Made by a program: the position numbers and the translations under genes
Source: a virus
Strand: one strand, 5' to 3'
DNA length: 64,000 bases
Virus record (IMG/VR): IMGVR_UViG_3300046517_002304
Coordinates: 310,001 to 374,000 of that record
Notes under the pieces: model-generated
Seen by the model: only the letters and a program-made list of their open reading frames with translations
Databases searched by the model: none
Told to the model about the DNA's origin: nothing
Shown: positions 21,807 to 29,841 of the stretch, piece by piece
Layout: every line of letters begins with the position of its first letter
Numbering within the stretch: position 1 is the first letter of the stretch

Positions 21807-22045
21807 TACGCTATTTTCGCCTCGTATGGCTTTTCAAAACCTGGAAGACCAAGCGCCTTCAAGTGCTTGCAATGTCGGTGAATTTTCCAACCGGGGCAGG
21901 AGCAAGCGAAATGTCGCTTCTGAATATTTTGAGAAACAATGTAAACCCTGTTAGATGTTTCTGAACGAATCTCCATACGATTCGTCCATTGCCCATTATC
22001 GGGCAACGCCAGAGTACCAGCAGGTTTTCGGATTAGGTTTGCCAT
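21806..22045 (-). CDS. SWIM zinc-finger-like protein, 79 aa
   Basis: Residues 47-62 read FACSCPGWKIHRHCKHLKAL, which fits the SWIM pattern CxC...CxH, a zinc-binding module found with DNA-binding proteins and helicases. Otherwise beta-rich. First gene of its unit, with AAAGGA directly after the motif at 22056. Confidence 0.8.
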   Translation of the reverse strand: MANLIRKPAGTLALPDNGQWTNRMEIRSETSNRVYIVSQNIQKRHFACSCPGWKIHRHCKHLKALGLPGFEKPYEAKIA

Positions 22046-22055
22046 GATGTTCCTT

Positions 22056-22067
22056 TATGGATAACTA
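22056..22067 (-). promoter_or_regulatory. Boundary motif, copy 16
   Basis: Exact copy, 10 bases before the ATG at 22045. Follows the ATTTTT tail of the candidate small RNA. Confidence 0.8.
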
Positions 22068-22227
22068 AAAATCAGTGGAGGTGCTGAGGAGTGACCTCAG
22101 GTCCAGTCAAGTGCTATCAATTATCAGAAGTCGTTTTTAAGGCGTTTTTCTTCTTTCCATCTACCACGATGGGATAATTGGGGTTCACCGCTGTCGATTC
22201 ACATTCACCCCCAAATCATTTTATGTT
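22067..22227 (-). ncRNA. Candidate stand-alone small RNA, about 160 nt
   Basis: A unit with its own motif (22228) and terminator but no gene over 30 codons. The 5' part can form TTGGGG/CCCCAA (22209-22214 with 22178-22183). The 3' end has a hairpin CTGAGG/CCTCAG (22095-22100 with 22084-22089) inside TGGA/TCCA, then ACTGATTTTT. A GTG frame of 23 codons (VNPNYPIVVDGKKKNALKTT...) lies inside, so a micropeptide is the alternative. Confidence 0.55.
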
Positions 22228-22239
22228 TATGGATAACTA
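22228..22239 (-). promoter_or_regulatory. Boundary motif, copy 17
   Basis: Exact copy with no gene within 180 bases downstream; heads the candidate small RNA. Its TAG ends 22237-22536. Confidence 0.8.
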
Positions 22240-22536
22240 ATAATCCCTATGATTAAAAGGATCTATCCGAGACATATGCCCCACCAAAAAATAAACCAGG
22301 ATAGCCCACGGCACCACGATAGACACGGTTACGCCGCAGAGTGCCGCTCCTAGCCATTCGCCGCAACCAGCAGCCTTAAGTGCCCCAACGTACAGCCAAT
22401 CTAAAAATTTGCCATACCAAATTGTCAAGTAAATCATTAATGAAATAAATGGCCCAAGTAGTACGAAAAAGGTGATATTCTTGCCCTTTTGTGTGCTGAC
22501 GAATGAACCGAAAAATTCAAACAATTCGCCGAACAT
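22237..22536 (-). CDS. Membrane protein, 99 aa
   Basis: AAGGAG eight bases before the ATG at 22536. Two or three spans (NITFFVLLGPFISLMIYLTI, LGAALCGVTVSIVVPWAILV), ending in GHMSRIDPFNHRDY. The stop lies in the motif. Function unknown. Confidence 0.75.
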   Translation of the reverse strand: MFGELFEFFGSFVSTQKGKNITFFVLLGPFISLMIYLTIWYGKFLDWLYVGALKAAGCGEWLGAALCGVTVSIVVPWAILVYFLVGHMSRIDPFNHRDY

Positions 22537-22546
22537 GATTATCTCC

Positions 22547-22834
22547 TTAAAGAGTTGCTCTGCTACCGCCAAGTCCGCTAGGACATTCCCCGCCTCTTGA
22601 ACAATAATACATCATATTTTTATACAAGCAAAGTCCACAGGCCGAACAATTTCCAACAACAGGATTAGGTGATTTGTCTTGATATGGCCATTTAGAATGG
22701 CCGTCATGATCTGGATTAATAGCGGGAGGCCACGTTCCAAAATCGCTCTTAGGTACAGCATTTCGCTTAGCGATATCATCAGATGATTTAAATTTATCAC
22801 TGATATTTTGGATTACATTCTTAAGCCACGCCAT
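22547..22834 (-). CDS. Cys-rich hypothetical protein, 95 aa
   Basis: ATG at 22834 with GGAG upstream, overlapping the end of the repeat protein. The C-terminal part has NCSACGLCLYKNMMYYCSRG then GECPSGLGG, which fits a zinc or iron-sulfur ribbon. Function unknown. Confidence 0.7.
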   Translation of the reverse strand: MAWLKNVIQNISDKFKSSDDIAKRNAVPKSDFGTWPPAINPDHDGHSKWPYQDKSPNPVVGNCSACGLCLYKNMMYYCSRGGECPSGLGGSRATL

Positions 22835-25073
22835 TAGGTTTCTCCTCAGGTATTTTTGATTCAGACATTTTTTTCTTACCAATTATCAACGCAACCTCTT
22901 TATGAATATCCCCCAATAATTCTTGCAGGTTCTCAATCTCTGAAGACTTGCAAATCTTGGTATGATCGATACTATCGCAGATACTAGGCTTAGGGCAGCC
23001 CTTATTAAAATAAGCAAATGCAGAGACTTCGTAGTCGCTACTTTGTACCACAACACAATCCTTCTCTAGTGTTATGAGAAAACGAGTCCAACGCATTTTT
23101 TTATCTGACACTCTCCAATGAGGAATTCCATTAGGCTTGGCAATACGATTCCACTCATAAAGATATTTGTTTTCTTGAGTAATCTCAGGAGGGACCACAG
23201 CCAAAACAACGGCCGGTGGGGAATTCTTGTTAAGTTTCGGAAACTCAAAATCATCTATTTCATCAGAAACTTCGCCGATTAAACTAACAATAGCCTCGCC
23301 TCTTTTATAATAACCACCAACATCGTATCCTGCTTCTTGAAACTTTTCAAGTCTAATTCTGCAAGAGTTATTTAGAGCATCCAAGAAAATTCGCATGCCT
23401 ACGGCGTCCAAAACACGGCCAATAATTTTCTCTGTCTCATTATAAATTGCAGTTTCTTTGTCTGCTTCACTCTGTTCCGCCAACACACCCGCTTTTAAAA
23501 CAGGATCTTTCTCCATCTTATCACGAATTACTTCAGCAAAGTTATCCGTGGTTTTTTTGGCGTTAGTCATTTCAGGAGCAACTATCTGCACAAAAGATGT
23601 GATCTGTGTCAACAAGGCTTTTGACATCTGGATATCAGAAAAATTAATTCCTATCTGACCATCAATAATGTGACGTATGTAATACGCAATATCTTGATCA
23701 AAATTTACAGTACGAACCATTTTACTTCTTATAAATTTAATAGATATACATTTTAACTTTTCATCTAGAGATATATCCACTAATCCATCGTGGTTATCCT
23801 CATTGTAAATTCGCCAATAACTAACTTCAGGCGCAGGTACATTATAATATTCCCAATAATACTTATGTTTCTTTTTAGCATTGGCTTTAAAAATTTCAGA
23901 TGCTTTTTTCTCAATGTCCTTTGTCAAACTGTCAAAATTATTGATGTCCATAGGAGGACAAACGCCAGTATGTCTAATTGACATGTAAATATCGTTTATT
24001 AAATCATCGTTAAATGTTATTAACGATATTTGTTTTCCGCCCCAATGGGCGATTTCAATCGCTTCGTTATTATAGATTGATAAAGATAATATGGGAGTAT
24101 CCTTAGACAATATTTTCCAGTAATCATTGTCTTCTCTGGTTTTAGGACAATACTGCCAAGTATATTTGTGAGCACTTGTAATGGTTTTTTCGTTTTGCAT
24201 CTTCTGGTTCTCAACAAATCTCTTATTACAACTCTCTGTTATTACAGTGATTGCATCCGCCCCATCTTCTACCCTAACTTTTTGTGGTGCGCCAAGGAAT
24301 CCGTTAACGATTTCTCCTACCATATTTTCAATACTAAGAAGTAGCCCATCGAGGCTCTCAACATTATGAAAATCATATCCTTTAGATGCAAGAGCATCAC
24401 ATATATTTTCGTGCAAAGCTGCTCCGAACCTTATTTTTTTCATATCTATAACATTTATATTTTGTAAAAATGAAAAGACTATAGAAATTAGTGAAGGGTG
24501 CCAGTTGGCATTATCGCTTTTCCCGCCATCTATAGCGATAGATACAGCCGGCGTGTATACTACATCCCTTACCTGCCAATGAGAAGATCCTGCATCATCG
24601 ATATGATGAACCCAATTATACCGTTTAGTGTTTTCTTCCTGCTTATGAGTGTTGATTGTATGCGCAAGTTCAACAGCAGAAGGATTGCTTTTCGCTGCAT
24701 TGGCTTGAACTGGTTTACTTTTAACCTTAGTTTTTGTTCTCGCAACCTTGGCCATAGTCTTTACGGGTGCAATCATGGCCGCCGCCTTCGCTTTAATATC
24801 GTCAAACATGTCAACAATTCCAGCCACAGAATCAATTTTACATTTTTTAAGATGTGAGAATACCATCTGTCCTAATCCGCCATTGAAAATTTCAGATAAC
24901 ATCGTAGCTCCAACTACTCTTAAGGCATAATCTCTAACAACTATCCTATGGCCCAAAGCCATAGGATCTTTCTCTATACTCAAACTGACTGCCGGTGATG
25001 GACGACTATGTAAAACAATCTCCCATAAATCACTGCCATCACGACAAGAGGTATATCGCCATTCTTTTGTCAT
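22821..25073 (-). CDS. Large repeat protein, 750 aa
   Basis: Longest gene of the window. ATG at 25073 (MTKEWRYTSC) follows the TGA of the metallopeptidase gene. Five diverged units of about 100-150 residues begin near residues 4, 150, 302, 403 and 635, each with an aromatic lead (for example KRYNWVHH, HKYTWQYC, HKYYWEYY) and a W-x-V/I strand about 12 residues on, then a helical part. Residues 95-145 are Ala/Lys-rich. No signal or enzyme motif; a multi-domain binding protein is likely. Confidence 0.8.
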   Translation of the reverse strand: MTKEWRYTSCRDGSDLWEIVLHSRPSPAVSLSIEKDPMALGHRIVVRDYALRVVGATMLSEIFNGGLGQMVFSHLKKCKIDSVAGIVDMFDDIKAKAAAMIAPVKTMAKVARTKTKVKSKPVQANAAKSNPSAVELAHTINTHKQEENTKRYNWVHHIDDAGSSHWQVRDVVYTPAVSIAIDGGKSDNANWHPSLISIVFSFLQNINVIDMKKIRFGAALHENICDALASKGYDFHNVESLDGLLLSIENMVGEIVNGFLGAPQKVRVEDGADAITVITESCNKRFVENQKMQNEKTITSAHKYTWQYCPKTREDNDYWKILSKDTPILSLSIYNNEAIEIAHWGGKQISLITFNDDLINDIYMSIRHTGVCPPMDINNFDSLTKDIEKKASEIFKANAKKKHKYYWEYYNVPAPEVSYWRIYNEDNHDGLVDISLDEKLKCISIKFIRSKMVRTVNFDQDIAYYIRHIIDGQIGINFSDIQMSKALLTQITSFVQIVAPEMTNAKKTTDNFAEVIRDKMEKDPVLKAGVLAEQSEADKETAIYNETEKIIGRVLDAVGMRIFLDALNNSCRIRLEKFQEAGYDVGGYYKRGEAIVSLIGEVSDEIDDFEFPKLNKNSPPAVVLAVVPPEITQENKYLYEWNRIAKPNGIPHWRVSDKKMRWTRFLITLEKDCVVVQSSDYEVSAFAYFNKGCPKPSICDSIDHTKICKSSEIENLQELLGDIHKEVALIIGKKKMSESKIPEEKPNGVA

Positions 25074-25074
25074 T

Positions 25075-25518
25075 TCACTTACCAAATCTACGAGCAAGGT
25101 CTTCGTAAAGATACTGAATATCTTCCTTAGTCTCATACGCCTTATCAAAAGGCAGCTTAGGGTAAAACTTACGCATTTCCTTCATACCCCATTTATCAAC
25201 CCATCGCTCTGCTTTTAACGCTACTTTCTTGACAAGGTAATAACTTTCGTCTCGGTGGTAATTATACCACAAATCATTAAAAATGCAATGCAAATGTCCA
25301 AGTTCATGGAAAAGAGTGGATATTAAAATAGATAGATGTTTACGGCGATTCTTCGGATCAAAGAAGATATTGTCAACAAGCTTGGAATTGATTGTTATAT
25401 GGCGAGTATGTCCATTTGCTTCAGCAGAAAAATCAATACTCTTATTAAAATTTACCCGACATGCCCCATACATTTTGGCAAGCCGCTTCATTTCCTGAAT
25501 TAACTTTTTTCGGTCCAT
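25075..25518 (-). CDS. Zinc metallopeptidase (HExxH), 147 aa
   Basis: ISTLFHELGHLHCIFND near residue 88 is a classic HExxH zinc site in a helix. The upstream strand HITINSKLVDN and downstream ALKAERWVDKWGMKEM, with a Glu that may be the third ligand, resemble small ImmA/IrrE or phage-type gluzincins. Substrate unknown. First gene of its unit; the large repeat protein follows directly, so the two may act together. Confidence 0.75.
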   Translation of the reverse strand: MDRKKLIQEMKRLAKMYGACRVNFNKSIDFSAEANGHTRHITINSKLVDNIFFDPKNRRKHLSILISTLFHELGHLHCIFNDLWYNYHRDESYYLVKKVALKAERWVDKWGMKEMRKFYPKLPFDKAYETKEDIQYLYEDLARRFGK

Positions 25519-25528
25519 GATAGGATTT

Positions 25529-25540
25529 TATGGATAACTA
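25529..25540 (-). promoter_or_regulatory. Boundary motif, copy 18
   Basis: Exact copy, 10 bases before the ATG at 25518. Confidence 0.8.
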
Positions 25541-25545
25541 AGATA

Positions 25546-25770
25546 TCATAGTGACCAAATGAGTATTCCGCCAATTGTTAGAGCGCTCATCTTCCAGGCG
25601 AAGCTAATAGTTCTAGAGAAACGCTGCTGATCGCTTACAGAAGGAACAAAGCGAAGCAATAACCAATCAAAAGCGCATCCATACATTCCGCCCAATAAAA
25701 CAAAAGAAAAGAACCATGTTACAATACATTGCATTGCCTCTAAAACAGTTGCCATGCATTCAATTATCAT
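25546..25770 (-). CDS. Membrane protein, 74 aa
   Basis: ATG at 25770 in TAATG overlap with 25770-25979; the long upstream extension of this frame is rejected because it would run through that gene. Spans CIVTWFFSFVLLGGMYGCAF and a C-terminal WKMSALTIGGILIW. Function unknown. Confidence 0.65.
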   Translation of the reverse strand: MIIECMATVLEAMQCIVTWFFSFVLLGGMYGCAFDWLLLRFVPSVSDQQRFSRTISFAWKMSALTIGGILIWSL

Positions 25771-25979
25771 TAAAGCAACCAATACGCAAGATGGGCCAGT
25801 GGTGTTATTTTTAAGGAGAACTTCGCCATCCTTGCGATATGCTGTTCGTCCCACTCTATCATACCTATCGATGATAAAAACATAGTTATCAACATTCCAA
25901 ATAAGAATACATAACAGGCATAAACTCCTGTCATAAGTAAAAATTTTAAGAGCCATTCTATGGCTACGGCGTCAATCAT
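25770..25979 (-). CDS. Membrane protein, 69 aa
   Basis: Starts MIDAVAIEWLLKFLLMTGVY; one long or two short spans in residues 8-38, then an amphipathic C-terminus. ATGA with 25976-26125 and TAATG with 25546-25770. Function unknown. Confidence 0.7.
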   Translation of the reverse strand: MIDAVAIEWLLKFLLMTGVYACYVFLFGMLITMFLSSIGMIEWDEQHIARMAKFSLKITPLAHLAYWLL

Positions 25980-26125
25980 AGTTGGCTCAAAATCCTACCA
26001 GTCATCCAAGCTACACACATATAAAAAATATGAACTCTTGGGTTTTCCTTGGCATCTTTATTGATAGTGAAGTAAACCAATAACACGCTCGTTAAAAGAC
26101 CTGTAAGAAAAATTTCTTTACCCAT
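25976..26125 (-). CDS. Small membrane protein, 49 aa
   Basis: Read in the gap. MGKEIFLTGLLTSVLLVYFT is a single N-terminal span, followed by a basic and aromatic tail. AAAGG lies upstream. Function unknown. Confidence 0.65.
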   Translation of the reverse strand: MGKEIFLTGLLTSVLLVYFTINKDAKENPRVHIFYMCVAWMTGRILSQL

Positions 26126-26143
26126 GATTTCGCCTTTATTGGT

Positions 26144-26338
26144 CTAGTTCCAGAATTTATGGCCGCAAACATCACACATATGCAAACTATAATAGATTTG
26201 TATATCTCCGAATGTTCCCGCCTTTGATTCTTGTCTATGTTTGATAATCGTTGTTGAATTGTGTGATATATGACACCAGATCGGCATCCATGTAATAGCC
26301 GAAATAACTCTCCAGATTGTCTTGAAAAGCTTGGTCAT
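26144..26338 (-). CDS. Hypothetical protein, 64 aa
   Basis: MTKLFKTIWRVISAITWMPI then two His and a C-terminal HMCDVCGHKFWN, where CxxC with His could bind zinc. ATGA overlap with the next upstream gene. Function unknown. Confidence 0.65.
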   Translation of the reverse strand: MTKLFKTIWRVISAITWMPIWCHISHNSTTIIKHRQESKAGTFGDIQIYYSLHMCDVCGHKFWN

Positions 26339-26580
26339 TTATTTCTAGTTCGGTTTTTGAATTTTCTAGTTCGGAACTCACCTTGGAAGAATAGCCATGT
26401 TAAATGATATGGCAGCAAATCCTTAACAACATGATAATCGTGAAGTAGATTGTCCTTCGGTGTATACCAGCACAGATGAGGCATCCATGAATTTTTAGGA
26501 AATAACAGCTTAAGCCTGCCGCAAAAACGGTGGCGAAACATGATAACAATTAAACCAATTAAACAATTCCCGTACTTCAT
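26335..26580 (-). CDS. Hypothetical protein, 81 aa
   Basis: Starts MKYGNCLIGLIVIMFRHRFC with a short hydrophobic segment; aromatic and basic, ending FRTRKFKNRTRNK. Possibly membrane-associated. Function unknown. Confidence 0.6.
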   Translation of the reverse strand: MKYGNCLIGLIVIMFRHRFCGRLKLLFPKNSWMPHLCWYTPKDNLLHDYHVVKDLLPYHLTWLFFQGEFRTRKFKNRTRNK

Positions 26581-26625
26581 GGCATTTCTCCTTAATGCTC
26601 AATCGTTCCATCCATATTTAATTAA

Positions 26626-27024
26626 CTAATCATAATAAATTTCTGATACAATTTTCTCTTTGCCGTCATGATAATCTTCAATATAAATTTTGATAGAAAC
26701 ATCTTTAATCTCTAAAGAAAATATACGATGATATTTGCCTCTCTTTTCAGAATCAGTGGCATTCCTGTATTTATGCTGAAAATGGGTAAGGCAAGCGATT
26801 AAATCATGGTCAGAGCGAAGTGCGATACTATCATTATCTGGAAATGAATAATGGTCGCCGCTACCATATACTTGAAATTGATGGTCGTTTTTATTTTTAG
26901 GCCAATCTTTGTGCGTTCCCACCTTCCAGCATCTATTAGCCTTAAGCCATTCGGCCATCTCTTGGTTAATAGAGAATCCACCAAATTTAGTGTTGATAAT
27001 TATTCTTGTTGAAAGGGATTCCAT
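26626..27024 (-). CDS. Hypothetical protein, 132 aa
   Basis: Starts MESLSTRIIINTKFGGFSIN. Alpha/beta, with a helical QEMAEWLKANRCW segment and C-terminal strands (FSLEIKDVSIKIYIEDY). Function unknown. Confidence 0.7.
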   Translation of the reverse strand: MESLSTRIIINTKFGGFSINQEMAEWLKANRCWKVGTHKDWPKNKNDHQFQVYGSGDHYSFPDNDSIALRSDHDLIACLTHFQHKYRNATDSEKRGKYHRIFSLEIKDVSIKIYIEDYHDGKEKIVSEIYYD

Positions 27025-27026
27025 GA

Positions 27027-27281
27027 TTACACCAGCACATAGTAATTTTTGGGGCGAACAGCAAAAACATAAGGCTCACTAAGAAAGTCATCTTGGTTTG
27101 CATTAAACAATGCTTCGGCAACTTTTTCTGCATCTTTTTTATTCTGGAACAAAAGCGGAATATCATCATCGAACATATCAGTATCTAAAAATTTAAATTT
27201 AAATTTTTTGGGACTTGTATACTTCATCAAGTATTCATGGGAACCGCCATCATAAATTACATATTGATTCTTACTCGCCAT
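27027..27281 (-). CDS. Hypothetical protein, 84 aa
   Basis: ATG at 27281 (MASKNQYVIYDGGSHEYLMK) overlaps the end of 27271-27558 by 11 bases; a much longer N-terminal extension is rejected. Strand, KKFKFKFLD strand, helix KKDAEKVAEALFNA. Function unknown. Confidence 0.7.
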   Translation of the reverse strand: MASKNQYVIYDGGSHEYLMKYTSPKKFKFKFLDTDMFDDDIPLLFQNKKDAEKVAEALFNANQDDFLSEPYVFAVRPKNYYVLV

Positions 27282-27558
27282 AATCTTCCTCCGGTATATT
27301 CTGGGGACAACTTTTGTACTTACACTCATTGTTCTTATATTCCTTACTGCCGCAATCGGGACACTCATCATCAAACAAAATCCCGCATTTCTCTTCAAGC
27401 AATTTCTCAAAACATTCCGCAATTACCTTGCGGGTTTCTTCTCGCTCTTGGCAAAAATGTGCTTCAATGTTATCGGGGATTGATGGAAAATCAATCGTTC
27501 CGGTGCAGCCAGAAAGGCCAACGGAGGAATCGCCGGAGGTATGAATGAATATTTTCAT
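27271..27558 (-). CDS. Zinc-ribbon protein, 95 aa
   Basis: First gene of its unit. MKIFIHTSGDSSVGLSGCTG, a central helix (REETRKVIAECFEKLLEEK), then CPDCGSKEYKNNECKYKSCP: a four-Cys ribbon near the C-terminus. Function unknown. Confidence 0.7.
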   Translation of the reverse strand: MKIFIHTSGDSSVGLSGCTGTIDFPSIPDNIEAHFCQEREETRKVIAECFEKLLEEKCGILFDDECPDCGSKEYKNNECKYKSCPQNIPEEDYGE

Positions 27559-27568
27559 GTCAGCGCCT

Positions 27569-27580
27569 TATGGATAACTA
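27569..27580 (-). promoter_or_regulatory. Boundary motif, copy 19
   Basis: Exact copy, 10 bases before the ATG at 27558. Its TAG ends 27578-27724. Confidence 0.8.
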
Positions 27581-27724
27581 AATGGCTACAAAAATCAATC
27601 CAAAAATCACCAAGACCGTACCGACAACAAAACAGAAGTCTAAATCTCTTGTTCTATACGCTGCTGATTTATAAAATGAATACGCTGCACCGAATAAGCA
27701 TTTAATAAGAACTAGAAATGACAT
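27578..27724 (-). CDS. Small membrane protein, 48 aa
   Basis: Read in the gap, with AAAGGA upstream. Spans LVLIKCLFGAAYSFY and CFVVGTVLVIFGLIFVAI. The stop is the TAG of the boundary motif. Function unknown. Confidence 0.65.
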   Translation of the reverse strand: MSFLVLIKCLFGAAYSFYKSAAYRTRDLDFCFVVGTVLVIFGLIFVAI

Positions 27725-27735
27725 AGCAAATTCCT

Positions 27736-27939
27736 TTAGTTGTTTGGCATAGCGACAAACAATTTTGCAAGTCCATCCATAAAAGTTTCGGTATACCTAG
27801 TAATATCCTCAGGAATACCTGCAAGAAGGCAATCTGTCTGGTGGTCTTGTGTATGATAGTTGGTAAGTGCTTGATTAATAAAAGCATTGTGCTGCGCGAG
27901 AAGACGATTCACAATTTCAAGCTTTTGTTCAGTACTCAT
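27736..27939 (-). CDS. Hypothetical helical protein, 67 aa
   Basis: Starts MSTEQKLEIVNRLLAQHNAF; all-helical with several His and Thr. Function unknown. Confidence 0.65.
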   Translation of the reverse strand: MSTEQKLEIVNRLLAQHNAFINQALTNYHTQDHQTDCLLAGIPEDITRYTETFMDGLAKLFVAMPNN

Positions 27940-27942
27940 TTT

Positions 27943-28179
27943 TCACCACTTTAGGGAAATTTCTTTAACTTGAACCGTCTCAAGCCGGATGTCTTCAGTC
28001 GCGGTTGTTGCCAGTAAGGGATCAAGCAACAAATCATCGGCATCTTCTTTTTCGTCTAATCCGTAAGTTATCGGATTATTAACGCAGTGAAGGGGTTGCC
28101 ATCCACTAGAAGTCCACACAACATTTTCTTGACTGTGCCCGGCGTCGGCAACAATTATTAGTCTTTTTATTTGTGGCAT
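27943..28179 (-). CDS. Hypothetical protein, 78 aa
   Basis: Starts MPQIKRLIIVADAGHSQENV, an alpha/beta opening, then an acidic loop (GLDEKEDADDLLLD). TAATG overlap with 28179-28313. Function unknown. Confidence 0.65.
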   Translation of the reverse strand: MPQIKRLIIVADAGHSQENVVWTSSGWQPLHCVNNPITYGLDEKEDADDLLLDPLLATTATEDIRLETVQVKEISLKW

Positions 28180-28313
28180 TAGAACAAATCCTTCCAGCGA
28201 ACATGGCGATTATGGTGCGTCATCATATGGCGGTCAAAACCGCTCACAAAAGAAATTGCGAACATCGTTAGTCCTATAAAACAAATTCCTTGAATACCCA
28301 TTAAGATCAGCAT
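28179..28313 (-). CDS. Small membrane protein, 44 aa
   Basis: Read in the gap with AAGGA upstream. Span LILMGIQGICFIGLTMFAIS, then a His-rich tail (HMMTHHNRHVRW) that might bind metal. Function unknown. Confidence 0.65.
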   Translation of the reverse strand: MLILMGIQGICFIGLTMFAISFVSGFDRHMMTHHNRHVRWKDLF

Positions 28314-28322
28314 TTTTATTCC

Positions 28323-28637
28323 TTAAACGGCTACAGGCTCTTCGGAGGATTCTTCATCTTCGCAGATAATACCATGGCAGGTTCCATCAGAAAAAAGTAA
28401 GAACAAACAGGACTGGTAACCAATTCCATCCGTGTAGATGGTAGTGCTTACAACAGCCTGAATGTTTTTTCCTACTGTCCTTGCCAACTTAATCTGCCTG
28501 TACTTCGGCAATTCCATTTTGCCAGAAACCAACTTCAGATCAGAGGAATTAATCTTATTCCCCTTGGCGTCTACGATGACGACAAGTTTCTTTTCTGGAT
28601 TTGGCGTAATCCAAGTAGATTTATCCCAGCCCATCAT
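28323..28637 (-). CDS. Hypothetical protein, 104 aa
   Basis: ATG in ATGA overlap with 28634-28858. Beta-rich (KKLVVIVDAKGNKI, YRQIKLARTVGKNI, SCLFLLFSDGTCHG) with an acidic C-terminus. Function unknown. Confidence 0.7.
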   Translation of the reverse strand: MMGWDKSTWITPNPEKKLVVIVDAKGNKINSSDLKLVSGKMELPKYRQIKLARTVGKNIQAVVSTTIYTDGIGYQSCLFLLFSDGTCHGIICEDEESSEEPVAV

Positions 28638-28858
28638 TTGCTTTCGTTCTTAGATCTTTTTTCGTACCACGAAACGACGCGAGGATCAACCCACTCAACC
28701 TTCTTCCGCAACTGCTTCAATGCATCCTTAGCTGTAATCTCGCCAAGTCGCACAGCAGAACGAAAGCCAGTAGACTTGGCCTTCGGCGCTTCCTTCACCA
28801 CTTCGGTAACGGGTTCAGCAGTAGTAACAACGTCAGACTTTTTTGCTTTTCGGGGCAT
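28634..28858 (-). CDS. Small basic protein, 74 aa
   Basis: Lys/Ala/Thr-rich N-terminal tail (MPRKAKKSDVVTTAEPVTEV), then a helical part with AKDALKQLRKKVEW. Possibly DNA-binding by charge. Overlaps 28833-29207 by 26 bases. Function unknown. Confidence 0.65.
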   Translation of the reverse strand: MPRKAKKSDVVTTAEPVTEVVKEAPKAKSTGFRSAVRLGEITAKDALKQLRKKVEWVDPRVVSWYEKRSKNESK

Positions 28859-29207
28859 TGTATGCTTTCAGGTGGTCAGATGGAACTCGTATCGAGACAA
28901 ATTTTGCTTTTTTTCTAAATTCTACAAGACTCCAAGAAATACCTTTTCTCCATTCCTGCCTCATAACCACACCGTTCATTCCCCATAGTGATGGGTACTG
29001 AAGTGCTACTTTTACCTTAACCCCTTTGCCTATCATAAACGGATGTTGCGGAAGAGCATTAACGACCTTTTGAAACTCTCCGTTTTTCACACAAGAAACA
29101 CAACCGAATAATGGTCTACTACGCTTGTCTGGTCTATTGTCGCGTTTAAACGCAACTGCTGCATTTTTCGCTAAAACTCTTTCGCCACATGATGCACACT
29201 TTGCCAT
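28833..29207 (-). CDS. Zinc-ribbon protein, 124 aa
   Basis: First gene of its unit. Two CxxC pairs (CASC at residue 4, CVSC near 37) frame a zinc ribbon with basic loops. The C-terminal part is beta-rich (GVKVKVALQYPSLWGMNGVV) like an SH3 or KOW barrel. Could bind RNA or a host protein; not shown. Confidence 0.7.
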   Translation of the reverse strand: MAKCASCGERVLAKNAAVAFKRDNRPDKRSRPLFGCVSCVKNGEFQKVVNALPQHPFMIGKGVKVKVALQYPSLWGMNGVVMRQEWRKGISWSLVEFRKKAKFVSIRVPSDHLKAYNAPKSKKV

Positions 29208-29214
29208 ATAACCC

Positions 29215-29226
29215 TATGGATAACTA
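29215..29226 (-). promoter_or_regulatory. Boundary motif, copy 20
   Basis: Exact copy, 7 bases before the ATG at 29207. Its TAG ends 29224-29628. Confidence 0.8.
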
Positions 29227-29628
29227 AAGACTCTCTTGGTATTCACGCAAGGCATTTCTGAAAAGAACAAATCTCTCATACATGATTATCAAAGACTGTT
29301 TAGGCATCCATTGCAGTCTTTTCTTCTTGTCATAATAAGAGTGAATAAGATGTTCTGTTTCTTGGATTTGCGTTAAATAAGTGCCGCATCTTGCCTTGAT
29401 CGGCCAGATCGGATGGTTCATCGCGGCATCTACCTCTAAATTAATCAATAAATTAGACAAGCGATTCTTTTGTTCGACGGCTGCGAAAACGACTAACTGA
29501 AAGTCCTCCTTGCCAGGCAAATAGTGTATTAAGGTATGCAGATTAGCATCAATAATTGCAAGTTCATGCGCACCCTTCCAGTAAAAGGCGCGAGTTTTAT
29601 CAATGACTTCTTCTTGTTTTTTAGACAT
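29224..29628 (-). CDS. Hypothetical helical protein, 134 aa
   Basis: Starts MSKKQEEVIDKTRAFYWKGA; mostly helical with QLVVFAAVEQKNRLSNLLIN. Could be a coiled-coil or helical-bundle protein. Function unknown. Confidence 0.7.
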   Translation of the reverse strand: MSKKQEEVIDKTRAFYWKGAHELAIIDANLHTLIHYLPGKEDFQLVVFAAVEQKNRLSNLLINLEVDAAMNHPIWPIKARCGTYLTQIQETEHLIHSYYDKKKRLQWMPKQSLIIMYERFVLFRNALREYQESL

Positions 29629-29637
29629 GGTTGCCGA

Positions 29638-29841
29638 CTAGCGCCACAAAAAATTGACAATTATCTCGGGCCATGTACTCATGTATGTATCATAAATCCA
29701 TATCGCACCACATACGCCGACACAAGCGCACATCAAGAATAAACGAGGCATTTTTTTAGCCTGTTCGTCAAAGGTTAATGACATACAAGCAATAAAGCAA
29801 TACGCAATAACGGCAAACATTTGCTGAAATGTGCTACTCAT
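29638..29841 (-). CDS. Membrane protein, 67 aa
   Basis: Two spans: MFAVIAYCFIACMSLTF and PRLFLMCACVGVCGAIWIYD. Eight-base overlap with 29834-30157. Function unknown. Confidence 0.7.
   Translation of the reverse strand: MSSTFQQMFAVIAYCFIACMSLTFDEQAKKMPRLFLMCACVGVCGAIWIYDTYMSTWPEIIVNFLWR

Noticed and set aside
22067-22227. Possible tmRNA (GGGG...ATCGAC start)
   Set aside because: Far too short, no tRNA-like half with T arm and CCA end, and no convincing tag frame.
25770-25956. Long start (136 codons) for the gene ending at 25546
   Set aside because: It would run antiphase through the whole of 25770-25979; the TAATG at 25770 is the natural start.
27281-27422. N-terminal extension of the gene at 27027-27281
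   Set aside because: It overlaps most of the zinc-ribbon gene in another frame; the ATG at 27281 fits the coupling pattern.
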